Below the pieces are notes generated by a model. It did no database searches. It was not told the DNA's origin and saw only the letters and a program-made list of their open reading frames with translations. This document shows, piece after piece, positions 18,827 through 27,950 of a stretch of DNA of 32,460 nucleotides. The position numbers were made by a program, and so were the translations under genes. Source of the DNA: Methanobrevibacter arboriphilus JCM 13429 = DSM 1125 (GTDB taxonomy: Archaea; Methanobacteriota; Methanobacteria; Methanobacteriales; Methanobacteriaceae); the NCBI RefSeq assembly GCF_002072215.1, contig NZ_JXMW01000013.1, forward strand, positions 1-32,460, read 5' to 3'. Position 1 is the stretch's first letter, and each line of letters starts with the position of its first letter.

Positions 18827-19468
18827 TTAATTAAAAAAGAATCCTGTAAATGAGAAATAAACCATAATTCCTGCTACTATTACACTAGCTAACCATATAA
18901 ATGGATCCCATCTAAATACTTTAGCTCCATCTAATATTCCAATTGGTATTAAGTTGAATAATGCTAAAAATGCATTGATTGAAAAACCTAGTAGGCATGT
19001 TTGGAATAATATATTTACCCATAATGGAACAGCTATCAATGGATTAAACAATCCAATGTAGGTATTACCTAGCATCAAAGCTACAGCTAAGAAGATTAGA
19101 GATAGAATTATATTTGTTAAAGGTCCAGATATAGAGATTATTCCATTTTCTCTATCAGTCATATATTGTCCATAAATATGAACTGCTCCTGGAGCTGCAA
19201 AGATAAAACCAAATGCTGAACTTACCAGTGCTATGAATAATCCTGGTGTCCAAGTTTTATATTCTGCCCAATAACCATATCTCATTGCACTTATTTTGTG
19301 TGCTACTTCGTGAAGTATGAATCCTAATCCCACACCAACCATTACCATAGGCAGTATATTGAGTATATTTGTAAAATCTAACCTAGAGTAAAGAATTGAA
19401 AAGGCTAAGGAAATTATAAAAAATGATATAAATAAGTCTCTTATTTCATTAGAACTAAATTTAAACAT
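18827..19468 (-). CDS. Membrane metalloprotease, M50 (site-2 protease) family
   Basis: Intramembrane zinc protease of 213 residues with about five to six hydrophobic segments. The HExxH zinc site is H53-E54-V-A-H57 in the second helix, and the third ligand is D180 in NLIPIGILDG, the NxxPxxxLDG pattern of this family. It lacks PDZ or CBS domains, which makes it a minimal member. Such enzymes release anchored regulators or clear membrane stubs; the substrate is unknown. No ribosome site precedes the ATG, and TTTATAAAC about 25-33 nt upstream suggests a leaderless transcript. It lies downstream of the divergent HIT gene's promoter side and is not obviously in an operon with ycaO (about 160 nt gap). 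Confidence 0.9.
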   Translation of the reverse strand: MFKFSSNEIRDLFISFFIISLAFSILYSRLDFTNILNILPMVMVGVGLGFILHEVAHKISAMRYGYWAEYKTWTPGLFIALVSSAFGFIFAAPGAVHIYGQYMTDRENGIISISGPLTNIILSLIFLAVALMLGNTYIGLFNPLIAVPLWVNILFQTCLLGFSINAFLALFNLIPIGILDGAKVFRWDPFIWLASVIVAGIMVYFSFTGFFFN

Positions 19469-19586
19469 ATATTTATAATTATTATCTAAAGTTTATAAAT
19501 TTTTGCAATATTTTTATAACTTTTAGAAATTTAAAATATTAAATTTTCTAAAAATACTAATATTATTAATTCTATATATAGTAAGC

Positions 19587-20324
19587 ATGAAAGATAGTAG
19601 GGTTATAAAAAACATTGAAAATAATTCAACTAAAAATGATTCAATTAAAATTAATTCAGCTAATAATAATTTAACTGAGAATAATTCAGCTAGGGATAAT
19701 TCAGCTAAGAATAATTTAACTGAGAATAATTCAGCTAAGAATATTTTAGCTAAAAACAATTCATATAAAAATAGCTTAGCTAAAAATGCTTCAATTAAAA
19801 ATAACTCAACTGAAAGTAATTTAAATAATGTTATTTCGTCTGAAGATTATTTAGATAGTGATTTATGTGAAGATAAAATATGTGAGTTTTCTATTGATAG
19901 TAGTTATGGAGATTTAATAGCTGAAACAGATTATTGGGAAATATTTTTAGCTCCTTCTCAAAGATACTTAGGAACTTGTGTTGTTAGCTTAAAAAGACGA
20001 TGTGAAGATTTAAAAGATTTATATTTAGAAGAATGGGCTGATTTTGGAAAATTAGTTGAAAGTATGGAATTAGCTAATAAAAAAACTTTCAATGCGGATT
20101 TATTTAATTGGAGTTGTCTAAAAAATTCAGTTTTTAGAAATAATAATCCTAAACCTCATATTCATTGGCACTTTATTCCTAGATATAAAAAACCTGTTGT
20201 TTTTGAAGGTTTAGAATTTAATGATCCTGATTTTGGTTTCTTTGCAAGGGCAATTACTAAAAAAATTTCTTCTAAAATGAGAACTGATTTAATTGCGTTG
20301 ATTAAGGAAAATTTGGACATTTAG
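19587..20324 (+). CDS. HIT-family protein with repeat-encoded N-terminal extension
   Basis: Histidine-triad nucleotide hydrolase/transferase family: the triad HIHWHFI is at 191-197, and the domain begins near CEFSIDSSYGDLIAETDYW (about 99). A normal HIT protein would be about 150 residues. Here about 85 extra residues precede it, made of a five-residue unit such as NSAKN, NLTEN or SLAKN repeated about thirteen times from a 15-nt DNA unit (about 19614-19815). The extension is Asn/Ser/Lys-rich and probably disordered, and it may vary in copy number. The ATG at 19587 lies only about 10 nt after a TATATATA stretch and has no ribosome site, so the true start is uncertain. Function of the HIT domain is generic. 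Confidence 0.82.
   Translation: MKDSRVIKNIENNSTKNDSIKINSANNNLTENNSARDNSAKNNLTENNSAKNILAKNNSYKNSLAKNASIKNNSTESNLNNVISSEDYLDSDLCEDKICEFSIDSSYGDLIAETDYWEIFLAPSQRYLGTCVVSLKRRCEDLKDLYLEEWADFGKLVESMELANKKTFNADLFNWSCLKNSVFRNNNPKPHIHWHFIPRYKKPVVFEGLEFNDPDFGFFARAITKKISSKMRTDLIALIKENLDI
19614..19815 (+). repeat. 15-nt tandem repeat inside the HIT gene
   Basis: Variants of AATTCAGCTAAGAAT recur about thirteen times in frame, encoding five-residue units. The cleanest block is at 19670-19745, where AATAATTTAACTGAG and AATAATTCAGCTAAG-like units alternate. The open frame on the opposite strand (19523-19759) is only a mirror of this repeat. Confidence 0.8.
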
Positions 20325-20440
20325 ATATTTTGAAATTGAATATTTAGATATTTTGAAACTTTGATATTTAGATATCATTTGGATAATTTGGATATTTAGA
20401 TATCATTTGAATATTTGGATATTTGGATATTTGGATATTT
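20325..20440. repeat. GATATTT-rich degenerate repeat
   Basis: The words TTTAGATATTTTGAAA and GGATATTTGGATATTT are repeated in the short gap between the HIT and M24 genes. It is a simple-sequence expansion with no gene. Confidence 0.6.
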
Positions 20441-20479
20441 AATAATTTTATAATGTTTATAATGATTAAGGTGTAAAAT

Positions 20480-21544
20480 TTGAAAGATAAGACTATTAAT
20501 GATAGGACTAAGAGTATTTTAAATAGAATGGATGAAAAAGATTATGATGGAATGCTTCTAACTCAGTTTAATAATATTAAATATGTTTCCAATTATCTTC
20601 CTTCGAGTTTTGCAATATGTCTTTTAAAAGAAGATCCTGTCATATTTACAACAGCTATGGATAAAGAATTAGCTTCAAATTCATCATGGATTGAAGTAGA
20701 GGAATTTAAATCAATTTCAGAATTAAAAGAAGTTTTCAATAAAGAAAATCTTAAAAAGATAGCTATTGAAGGAAATCTTCCTGTAAGTTCTTATAAAAAA
20801 TTATGCGCCGATAAAACAAAAAAAGAGAGTTGGGAATTGTCTGTTGAAGATTTTTTAGAAAAAGAACGCATGATCAAATCTAATAATGAAATTAAAATGA
20901 TAAAAAAAGCAACAGATATTGCTCATAAATCTTTTATAGAATTGGATATTCGTGAAAAACAAGAAAATTCAATAACTGACTGGGAAATAGCTTATGAACT
21001 TGGCTACTTAATTAGAAGTAATGGGGCTAGTGAGGAATCTTTTGAAACAATCGTTGCTACTGGATCAAATTCATCCCTTCCTCATGCAACTATTGAAAAT
21101 AGGAAACTTGAGGATTTAATTTTAATGGATTGGGGTTCTAAGTGTAATGGCTATTGTTCTGATACAAGTAGAACTATGATTGATTATAATAATGAAAAAC
21201 AAAAAGAAGTTTTTGATATAGTTCTTGAAGCTTATAATAAGGCAATTAAGACAGTAAAAGCTGGAAAAATTGCTTGTGAGATTGATAATGTAGCTAGGTC
21301 CATAATTGGGGATTATGGTTATAGTGAAAATTTTATTCATTCAACTGGCCATAGTTTAGGTCTTAATATTCATGAAACACCGAGTATTTCTAAAAAAGAT
21401 AAAACTGTTTTAGAAGAGAATATGGTTGTTACAATAGAACCTGGAATATATTTGGAAGGGGAATTTGGTGTTAGAATAGAGGATACTATTGTTGTTGGTA
21501 AACATAAAGCTGAAATTATTGGAAATCTCCCTTATGAACTTTAA
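20480..21544 (+). CDS. M24-family metallopeptidase (Xaa-Pro aminopeptidase type)
   Basis: Predicted dimetal aminopeptidase that removes N-terminal residues before proline. The N-terminal creatinase-like domain (about 1-125) is followed by the pita-bread catalytic domain (about 132-354). All five metal ligands are visible: D217 in LMDWGS, D228 in CSDTSR, H291 in STGHSLGLNIHE, E320 in TIEPGIY and E334 in RIEDT. Length 354 is usual for archaeal PepQ-like proteins. The start is TTG at 20480, chosen because AGGTG at 20469-20473 is six bases upstream and no ATG fits. It is cytoplasmic and probably a single gene; the peptidase substrate range cannot be read from sequence. Confidence 0.92.
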   Translation: MKDKTINDRTKSILNRMDEKDYDGMLLTQFNNIKYVSNYLPSSFAICLLKEDPVIFTTAMDKELASNSSWIEVEEFKSISELKEVFNKENLKKIAIEGNLPVSSYKKLCADKTKKESWELSVEDFLEKERMIKSNNEIKMIKKATDIAHKSFIELDIREKQENSITDWEIAYELGYLIRSNGASEESFETIVATGSNSSLPHATIENRKLEDLILMDWGSKCNGYCSDTSRTMIDYNNEKQKEVFDIVLEAYNKAIKTVKAGKIACEIDNVARSIIGDYGYSENFIHSTGHSLGLNIHETPSISKKDKTVLEENMVVTIEPGIYLEGEFGVRIEDTIVVGKHKAEIIGNLPYEL

Positions 21545-21927
21545 AATTAGTTTTATTTTTTTCCATATATAATCATAGCATTATTAAGTTCCTAAGTTGT
21601 AGAAGACTTTTTAGAATTTTCTATGCAGTAATTTTTCCTATGTATAGAAATATGGAGATAGTAGTATTTCATATAATTTTAAGGAAACATTGATAAATTT
21701 CTATTTATCTATTTTTATTTATTTTATTTTTAATCAATATTTTTAAAATACAACTATCTTTTTGTTTTTTTAAAATAATACTCTTTAATCTTAATTTTAC
21801 TATTTATATTAAATATTAACTTTTAAATTGAATAATATTTATTAATCACTTCTTAAATATTCATTAATACTTATTAATTATAGTTTTTTTATTTTTTTCA
21901 TGATATTATTTTTTTTATGGTGTTAAT
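21545..21927 (-). pseudogene. Intergenic stretch with a second copy of the decayed relic
   Basis: At 21585-21603 the 19-nt block found at 16393-16411 recurs exactly. On the minus strand it encodes the end FYNLGT before stops, preceded by fragments like LKLYEILLSPYFYT (about 21650-21700), which align loosely with LSDILTPLYSY of the other copy. I read both as 3' remnants of the same mobile gene. The rest of the stretch (about 21710-21917) is plain AT-rich DNA. Confidence 0.35.
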
Positions 21928-22857
21928 GTGATTATAAATGATTTAATTTATTTAATTTCTAAATTTATTGATGATAAAATCCCTAAAAAATATTCAATTA
22001 GTTTTCAAGAGATTTTATTAGTAAGTGGAATATTTACTGTAGCTTCAGAGATTTTAGCTATATTAATTATTTTTGTAGTATTTTTATTAATCTTATTCAT
22101 ATTTTTATCTATTATTTTTAATTTTGATTTATTAATATCAATAGTGCTTGCAATAGCTATCCCTCCTGGATTTTTAGCATGTATTATAATATATAAATCT
22201 GAAAAAAGAAGTGAAAATGTAGAAAAATCGATTCCTGATTTTTTAAGACAATTAGCTTCAATGTTGAGAGTAGGTTTAAGTTTTGAAAATGCAATGGAAG
22301 AATTATCTAAATATGGGTCTGGTCCATTATATGATGAGATAAAACGTTCAGTAATTGAGATAAAAATGGGTAGAGATTTTAATGAAAGTATGGTGGCAAT
22401 ATCAGCTAGATTAAAGTCTAAAAATCTTGAAAGAACTTTTAAGTTGATAATTGAAGCTAAAAAAACTGGTGGAAATTTAGCTGATATAATTGAAAATGTA
22501 TCGGATGATTTAAGAGAATTAAATGCTTTAAAAAGAGATAGAAAGTCAAGCGTAATGATGGCAGTTATTTTTTTAGTGATTTCTGCTGTTATCGCTGCTC
22601 CATTTGCTCTGGGTATGATTGGAATTTATTCTTCTTTTATGACAAGTCTTGGTAAAGGTAGTGAACTCATTGAAACTTCAAAAATAGCTGCAGGGTCTTA
22701 TATTATTATTCATTCTATTTTAGCTGGTTTAATTATTAGTTTAGTAATGTATGGTAATGTTAAAAAAGGAATAAAATTTTCAATTCCTTTATTGATAATA
22801 GCTTATAGTTTATTTTACATAATAAGCAATTTTGGATCTTATTTTTTAGCAATTTAA
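21928..22857 (+). CDS. Type II secretion system F / TadC-like membrane protein
   Basis: Polytopic inner-membrane platform of a type IV pilus-like machine. The 309 residues hold one GspF domain: hydrophobic segments at about 45-70 and 72-92, the cytoplasmic helical part with IPDFLRQLASMLRVGLSFENAMEELSKYGSG (about 103-133), then membrane segments at about 210-232, 255-275 and 288-309. In archaeal pili this platform works with a GspE/TadA ATPase, which is not found in this window. The start is GTG at 21928, with GGTG five bases ahead. A class III pilin gene follows 52 nt later, supporting a role in pilus assembly. Confidence 0.9.
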   Translation: MIINDLIYLISKFIDDKIPKKYSISFQEILLVSGIFTVASEILAILIIFVVFLLILFIFLSIIFNFDLLISIVLAIAIPPGFLACIIIYKSEKRSENVEKSIPDFLRQLASMLRVGLSFENAMEELSKYGSGPLYDEIKRSVIEIKMGRDFNESMVAISARLKSKNLERTFKLIIEAKKTGGNLADIIENVSDDLRELNALKRDRKSSVMMAVIFLVISAVIAAPFALGMIGIYSSFMTSLGKGSELIETSKIAAGSYIIIHSILAGLIISLVMYGNVKKGIKFSIPLLIIAYSLFYIISNFGSYFLAI

Positions 22858-22909
22858 ACAATTAATTATAGGCTGATTTTTGAAATAGTTTAATGGTTAG
22901 GTGGATTAT

Positions 22910-23155
22910 ATGGTTAATTTGAATTTTGTTAGTTTGAAGTCTAAATTTTTTAGTTTGAAGCTTGATATGTTAATATTTGATGAAAGTGGACAGTCAAGTG
23001 CTGAATTGATTCTTTTAATTGGTGGTATGATTGTGATTGTTTTAATCGCTATGTCTTTTTATAAAAGCTATATTTTAAGTATTGGGGATGAAATCAGCTC
23101 TAATGAACTTAATAATATCAATAAGTCTATTGAAAGTATTCATTCAAAGTTTTGA
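22910..23155 (+). CDS. Class III signal peptide pilin-like protein
   Basis: Small archaeal pilin. I choose the ATG at 22910 because GGTGGA at 22900-22905 is a fitting ribosome site; the frame is open from a GTG at 22901 that is part of that site. The resulting 81 residues contain the class III motif Q-x-S-x-E-x-x-x-L as GQSSAELILL, with predicted cleavage after G27 by an EppA-type peptidase, leaving about 54 residues with the hydrophobic helix LILLIGGMIVIVLIAMSF at the N-terminus. The remainder is short and polar (ISSNELNNINKSIESIHSKF). It lies 52 nt downstream of the TadC-like gene and is probably co-transcribed. Likely a minor or structural pilin. Confidence 0.88.
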   Translation: MVNLNFVSLKSKFFSLKLDMLIFDESGQSSAELILLIGGMIVIVLIAMSFYKSYILSIGDEISSNELNNINKSIESIHSKF

Positions 23156-23604
23156 TTGTTTAAATTGATTTATATTTTGTTTTAATTTTTTATATTCTAT
23201 TTTATTTTAATTATTATAATTTAAGTTTAAATCTATTTTAAAGTTCCAACAATTATTTAAATCTTTATTTAAAAATATATTAATAAATATAATATTATAA
23301 AGAATATAATAATGAATATATTAAAGAATATAACAATAGAGGTATTATATTAAAATGTAATATATGATGTATTAATTATGAATGTAATAGTAAATAATGA
23401 ATCTATTAACTATGGATGTATTAAGAAATATATTATTATAATGAATATTAATGAATTGTTGATCTAATCTAATGATTTAATTTAAGTTTTAATCTAATAT
23501 TTAATTTAGATATGTTTTATTAATTTAAGTTAATGTGATTAATTTAATGTTTGTACTTTAACAATATTCATATGAATTATAAAATTTAAAATTGGGGTGT
23601 ATAG
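23156..23604. other. Intergenic region before the aldehyde dehydrogenase
   Basis: AT-rich, with degenerate ATGAATATATTAA / TATGGATGTATTAA words repeated at about 23310-23450 and TTTAATCTAAT words at about 23465-23515. No gene is visible. The ribosome site GGGGTG is at 23593-23598. Confidence 0.5.
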
Positions 23605-25017
23605 ATGAAAATGCTAATTAATGGAGAATTTAAATCTAAAGAAGAACTTTTTGATGTTAAAAATCCATATAATAATGAAATTGTAGATACAGTTCCTATT
23701 GGTGATAGGGGAGATGTTAAACTTGCTATTTCTGCTGCAAATAAAGCAAAAAAAGAACTAAATGATTTTTCTTCAAAAAAAGTATCTGAAGGATTGTATT
23801 CTGCTTATGAATCTTTAAAAAGTGAAAAAAAATCATTAGCTAAGTTAATAACAAAAGAAACAGGAAAACCAATCAAAGATTCTATAGGTGAGATGGAAAG
23901 ATCAGTTGAAACTTTAAAATTTGCTGCAGAAGAAGCTAAAAGAATTTATGGAGAAACTGTACCTTTAGATGCAGGGATTGGTGGAAAAGGATTTTTTGCT
24001 TTTACTCAAAAGATTCCTTTAGGTGTTGTTGCAGCTATTACTCCTTTTAATTATCCTGTAAATTTAGCTATTCATAAAATTGCCCCAGCGATTGCTGCAA
24101 AAAATACAACCATATTAAAACCATCACTTCAAGCTCCTCTTGCTGCCATGAGGCTTGTTGAGATTATATCTCAAGAATTTCCAGATGGTGTTATTAATAC
24201 TGTCACTGGCTTTGGTGGGGAAATTGGAGATGAGTTAACAGTAAATGATGATATAGATAAAATTTCTTTTACTGGTAGTGTAGCTACTGGGCTTTTAATT
24301 TCAAATCGAGCTGGAATGAAAAAGATAACATTGGAACTTGGTGGAAATGATCCTTTAATTGTCCTTGAAGATGCTGACATTGAAAAATCTGTGAAAGCTG
24401 CTGTTTTAGGTTCTTATCTTTATTCTGGTCAAGTTTGTATGGCTGTTAAGAGAATTATTGTTGATGAAGTTATAGCTGATGAATTCATTGACTTATTTGT
24501 TAAGGAAACTGAAAAACTTAAAATAGGAGATCCAATGGATCCTAAAACTGACATTGGTCCTTTAATTGATGAAGATGCGGCTAAGATGGTTGAACAGTCT
24601 GTTGTTAGGTCTTATAAAAGAGGCGCTAGACTTTTAACTGGTGGAAATCGTGATGGTAACTTTTTTGAGCCAACTATTCTGGACAATATAACTTCTGACA
24701 TGGATATTGTTGTAAATGAGACTTTTGGTCCTGTTTCACCTATAATTCGGGTTAATGGTGTTGAAGAAGCTATATCTGCAGCTAATAATTCTGAATTTGG
24801 GCTTCAAGCTGGTGTGTTTACTGAAAGTCTTAAGAATGCTTTAAAATGTGCAAATGAAATTGAGGCAGGTTCTGTTTTTATCAATAAACAATCTACTTTT
24901 AGAACCGATAACATGCCATTTGGTGGATTTAAAATGAGTGGGATGGGAAAAGAAGGAGTTAAATATGCTGTTAATGATATGACTAGATCTAAATTAATTG
25001 CTATGAACTTAAGATAA
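23605..25017 (+). CDS. cofA: NAD(P)-dependent aldehyde dehydrogenase, lactaldehyde dehydrogenase (CofA-like)
   Basis: Aldehyde dehydrogenase superfamily, 470 residues. In methanogens the closest assigned role is oxidation of L-lactaldehyde to L-lactate for coenzyme F420 synthesis; the general fold alone cannot prove this substrate. The catalytic cysteine is C278 in [10 protein letters not shown] and the general base is E244 in LELGGNDP. The cofactor-binding ITPFNYP and [10 protein letters not shown] (Rossmann turn) and the C-terminal ETFGPVSPI are all present. GGGGTG seven bases upstream fits the ATG at 23605. It is transcribed alone, convergent with the AIM24 gene; a hairpin sits between their stops. 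Confidence 0.9.
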   Translation: MKMLINGEFKSKEELFDVKNPYNNEIVDTVPIGDRGDVKLAISAANKAKKELNDFSSKKVSEGLYSAYESLKSEKKSLAKLITKETGKPIKDSIGEMERSVETLKFAAEEAKRIYGETVPLDAGIGGKGFFAFTQKIPLGVVAAITPFNYPVNLAIHKIAPAIAAKNTTILKPSLQAPLAAMRLVEIISQEFPDGVINTVTGFGGEIGDELTVNDDIDKISFTGSVATGLLISNRAGMKKITLELGGNDPLIVLEDADIEKSVKAAVLGSYLYSGQVCMAVKRIIVDEVIADEFIDLFVKETEKLKIGDPMDPKTDIGPLIDEDAAKMVEQSVVRSYKRGARLLTGGNRDGNFFEPTILDNITSDMDIVVNETFGPVSPIIRVNGVEEAISAANNSEFGLQAGVFTESLKNALKCANEIEAGSVFINKQSTFRTDNMPFGGFKMSGMGKEGVKYAVNDMTRSKLIAMNLR

Positions 25018-25032
25018 AAGTAAAGTTAAAAA

Positions 25033-25057
25033 AAATGGAAAAATGAAATTTCCATTT
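25033..25057. terminator. Hairpin between convergent genes
   Basis: AAATGGAAA (25033-25041) pairs perfectly with TTTCCATTT (25049-25057) around a 7-nt loop. It lies 16 nt after the aldehyde dehydrogenase stop and abuts the AIM24 stop, so it could act on both strands. Confidence 0.55.
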
Positions 25058-25058
25058 A

Positions 25059-25739
25059 TCAATCATTACGTGGTATATAAGGTATAATAGCTTCGATAAA
25101 ATTGCTTAATGGCATTGTTTGTACCCAAACCTTTCCAGGTCCAGTTAAAGTGCCTAAGAAAAGACCTTCTCCTCCAAACATGATATTTTTAGCACCTTTA
25201 ACTCTTTGTATATCAAAATCAACAGATTCATCCATCGCAGCAAGGTGACCTTGATCTATAACTAATTTTTCACCTTCTTTTAAATCGTATTCTACAACTT
25301 CTCCATCGATTTCTAAAAAGACTATTCCAACTCCTGAAAATTTTTGAAGTATGAATCCTTCTCCTCCAAACAGTCCAGTACCTAATTTTTTTCTAAAATG
25401 CATATTAATATCAACATCCTTTTCTGATGCTAGATAAGCACTTTTTTGAGCAATTATTGTTTTATTACCATCTAACTCTATTGGAATTATTTTTCCGGGA
25501 AAACTATTTGCAAAACCAATTTCTTGATCGTCTTCTTCGGCTGTAAAGAAATTTAAAAAAATAGAATCTCCTGCTAATGCTCTACCAAGACCTTTAAGGA
25601 TTCCTCCTCCAGTACTACTTTCCATCTTAATTTTTGATGTCATTAGTGCCATGGATCCTCCTTCATTTTTCATAGTTTCTCCTTTTTCTAATTTACAAAT
25701 TACCATTGGGAAAGATCCACCTTTAATCTCATATTCCAT
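25059..25739 (-). CDS. AIM24 / TIGR00266 family protein
   Basis: Beta-helix-like domain protein of the AIM24 family, 226 residues, widespread in bacteria and archaea without a firmly known job. Family features: MEYEIKGGSFPMVICKLEKGE at the start, SMALMTSKIKMESSTGGGILKGLGRALAGDS (about 29-59), ELDGNKTIIAQKSAYLAS (88-105), the repeated GGEGF/GGEGLFL turns, and VWVQTMPL near the end. Soluble, with no signal peptide. GTGAT upstream of the ATG fits a ribosome site. It is convergent with the aldehyde dehydrogenase, and no operon partner is seen. Confidence 0.9.
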   Translation of the reverse strand: MEYEIKGGSFPMVICKLEKGETMKNEGGSMALMTSKIKMESSTGGGILKGLGRALAGDSIFLNFFTAEEDDQEIGFANSFPGKIIPIELDGNKTIIAQKSAYLASEKDVDINMHFRKKLGTGLFGGEGFILQKFSGVGIVFLEIDGEVVEYDLKEGEKLVIDQGHLAAMDESVDFDIQRVKGAKNIMFGGEGLFLGTLTGPGKVWVQTMPLSNFIEAIIPYIPRND

Positions 25740-26133
25740 TTTATCACTACCATATTTTTCATTTTTTCAATGATTTTATTATATAATAAATAAATTTTCA
25801 TTGGTTAATATATAAGTTTTTATATAAGACTTTGTTTTTATAATTCAAAAAGGAATATTTATAATACTAAAAAATCAATATATTTTTAAATTGATTAGAT
25901 TAATAATATTTTTAAACTAATATATATTTTAATTAATAATATATTAATTAATAATATTAATAATACGTTAATTAATGATATTAATAACAAAATAATTAAT
26001 GATATTATTAATAATACTAATAATAATACTGAATAATAATTTATTATTAATTAATTATCTCTTTAAATTTAAAAATAATTTTATAAGCTTTAAAACATTT
26101 TCATTTGTTTTAAAACAATATATGGGTGTTCCT
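25740..26133. other. AT-rich divergent promoter region
   Basis: It lies between the AIM24 and HTH genes. It includes a run of TTAATAATATTAATAAT-type words at 25900-26035. The HTH reading frame is open back to 25999, but those residues are a translation of the repeat and are not likely to be protein. Confidence 0.5.
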
Positions 26134-27111
26134 ATGGAAACTATGAATAGGAATCAAGTTATTCAAGAAATAAGTCAATTATTGAGTGGAGGAGGATTTG
26201 AAACTTCACAGGTCTATTATCAAAGTTGTTTTGATATGGCTGCTCGAAAAAAATTACTTTTAATTCTTTTAAAAGTGTTAGTTAATATTGATAGTGTTAA
26301 TGAGGCACATGTTCAAGAAATAAGAAAGGTAGCTAGCACTTTCCTTGCATCTCCTCTTGTTGTGGGGGTTAAATCTAAAACACATAAGCTTGAGGAGGAT
26401 GTTGTTTATGAAAGACATGGTCTTCCAGTTATTGGTATTGATACTCTTAAAAATATAATTTTATATGATGAATATCCTGAGTTTTTAGCTGATAGGGGAG
26501 GATATTATGTTAATATCAATGGAAACATTTTAAAAGAGTACCGTGATGAATACTCTCTTTCACTAAAGGATTTAGCTGATCTTGCTCATGTTTCAAGGGA
26601 AACTATTTATAAATATGAGAATGATATGGTTAGAGCTAATCCTGAAACAGCAATGATTCTTGAAGATATTTTAAATATGAAGATTACTGTTGACATTGAT
26701 TTATTTAATATTAAATCTGATAAAACAGATTTTAATAAGATTAGCTCTGATAATTCAATAAATAATGAAAAAACAAAAGATTTAGCTAATTTAGGTTTTG
26801 GAGTTCTTGAAACTAAAAGCACACCTTTTGATGCATTAGCTATTGAAAAAGGAGTTAATGATTATTCAACAGAAGAAAATCCGCTTATAGCTAGTTTAGA
26901 CAGTAATCGTCCTGAAAAAACTCTTCATAAGATGGCTATTAGTTTAAAAGATTTATCTTTGATAACTGATTCTGACTCTTTTTTCATTGTCAATAACAAG
27001 AAGATTAAGGATTCTTTAGATGGTATTCCTGTTATTAGGTCATGGGAATTAAAAGAAGCAGAGGATTCTAAAGAATTTTTGAATTTAGTTAAAGAAAGAA
27101 GAGATAATTAG
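26134..27111 (+). CDS. Archaeal HTH transcriptional regulator (COG1395 type)
   Basis: Putative DNA-binding regulator conserved across euryarchaea. I place the start at the ATG at 26134, giving METMNRNQVIQEISQLL, because GGGTG at 26124-26128 is correctly spaced; the longer frame from 25999 would add 45 low-complexity residues. The N-terminal domain (about 1-130, with KKLLLILLKVLVNID and ASTFLASPLVVGVKSKTH) resembles a nuclease-fold or sensor-like part of the family. The Xre-type helix-turn-helix is at about 133-185 (LSLKDLADLAHVSRETIYKYE). The C-terminal part (190-325) is variable and ends in a small alpha/beta region. 325 residues is normal. Target genes unknown. Confidence 0.88.
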   Translation: METMNRNQVIQEISQLLSGGGFETSQVYYQSCFDMAARKKLLLILLKVLVNIDSVNEAHVQEIRKVASTFLASPLVVGVKSKTHKLEEDVVYERHGLPVIGIDTLKNIILYDEYPEFLADRGGYYVNINGNILKEYRDEYSLSLKDLADLAHVSRETIYKYENDMVRANPETAMILEDILNMKITVDIDLFNIKSDKTDFNKISSDNSINNEKTKDLANLGFGVLETKSTPFDALAIEKGVNDYSTEENPLIASLDSNRPEKTLHKMAISLKDLSLITDSDSFFIVNNKKIKDSLDGIPVIRSWELKEAEDSKEFLNLVKERRDN

Positions 27112-27317
27112 TTTTAACTTTATAATTACTATTATTTTTATTATTAATTAAAATATTGATATTATAACATATTTTTATCAGATTTATAATCGAAATAGTT
27201 ATATATGGCGCAGAAAACCAACTTTGTCTTCTTATAAATATATAGAAAATAAAAAGTTTTCTAAATTTAAAGATGAATTTTAAATTATAAACAAATATTA
27301 ATATCTTTGATTTCATG

Positions 27318-27420
27318 AGTATCATCTCCTCAAAGCTTAGTGAGAAGGTCTATTGATTTTACATTATTAAAGATCCTTCTCCTTAAGATATAATCAATGT
27401 TTTTTTAAGTTGGTGATACT
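27318..27420 (+). ncRNA. Candidate structured RNA (pseudoknot-like)
   Basis: AGTATCA (27318-27324) and TGATACT (27414-27420) close a 103-nt segment. Inside, GAGAAGG (27342-27348) can pair with CCTTCTC (27375-27381), and ATTGATT (27352-27358) with AATCAAT (27392-27398). The last two stems interleave, which is a pseudoknot topology. A T7 run lies at 27400-27406. ACATTATTAAAGATCC (27361-27376) recurs exactly at 27548-27563. No known RNA family matched from memory. Confidence 0.35.
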
Positions 27421-27482
27421 GCAAGATATTGTTATGTTCTTCATATTATAAAAGTATTACTATAATATTATATATTATTATT

Positions 27483-27826
27483 GTAATAAAAATAGAAAAA
27501 TATATAAATTATAAAAAATAATATATTATAAAAAATAATATAATACTACATTATTAAAGATCCAGAGGTTTTAATGAGTATTTATCATTTATTCATATAA
27601 AACCTCTATCCTATTTTTTCTAGCTAATTGTAAATATTTTTAAAACTATTTTTATAGCTATTATAACTTTTATTCTATTTCCTATTTTTTGTATATTGAT
27701 TATTGAATTTTTTATAAAAGTCTTGATAAATGAATTTTTATTCTAATCTTATTTATAATAGCTATTTTTTAGTTATTAGTGTTATTATTGGTTTTGATGT
27801 TTTGTGATAATTTTTTTTAATTTTTA
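27483..27826 (+). repeat. Left arm of ~330-bp inverted repeat (with hairpin unit)
   Basis: Matches the reverse complement of 29929-30254 almost perfectly. By eye the differences are a 17-nt tandem duplication near 27525 here, one T more in the T-run at 27811, and one substitution (TATATAAATT versus CATATAAATT). It contains a TATA-like stretch, then the perfect 10-bp hairpin AGAGGTTTTA (27564-27573) / TAAAACCTCT (27598-27607), and a T6 run at 27614-27619. No gene in it. Confidence 0.9.
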
Positions 27827-27950
27827 ATGATATTGATATAAAAGTAAATAGTAATAGACTTAAAAGTAATATAATTTATTTAAAAAGTAGAGCTTAATAT
27901 TTTTAATAATTAAGAATTTATTTATATATTGTTTGTTTTACAATATTGTT

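Noticed and set aside
25999-26133. N-terminal 45 residues of the long form of the HTH regulator
   Set aside because: Translation of a TAATAAT-type repeat; a proper ribosome site exists for the ATG at 26134.
27089-27325. 78-codon minus-strand frame after the HTH gene
   Set aside because: Rich in Ile/Asn/Lys from AT-rich DNA, overlaps the end of the HTH gene, no ribosome site.
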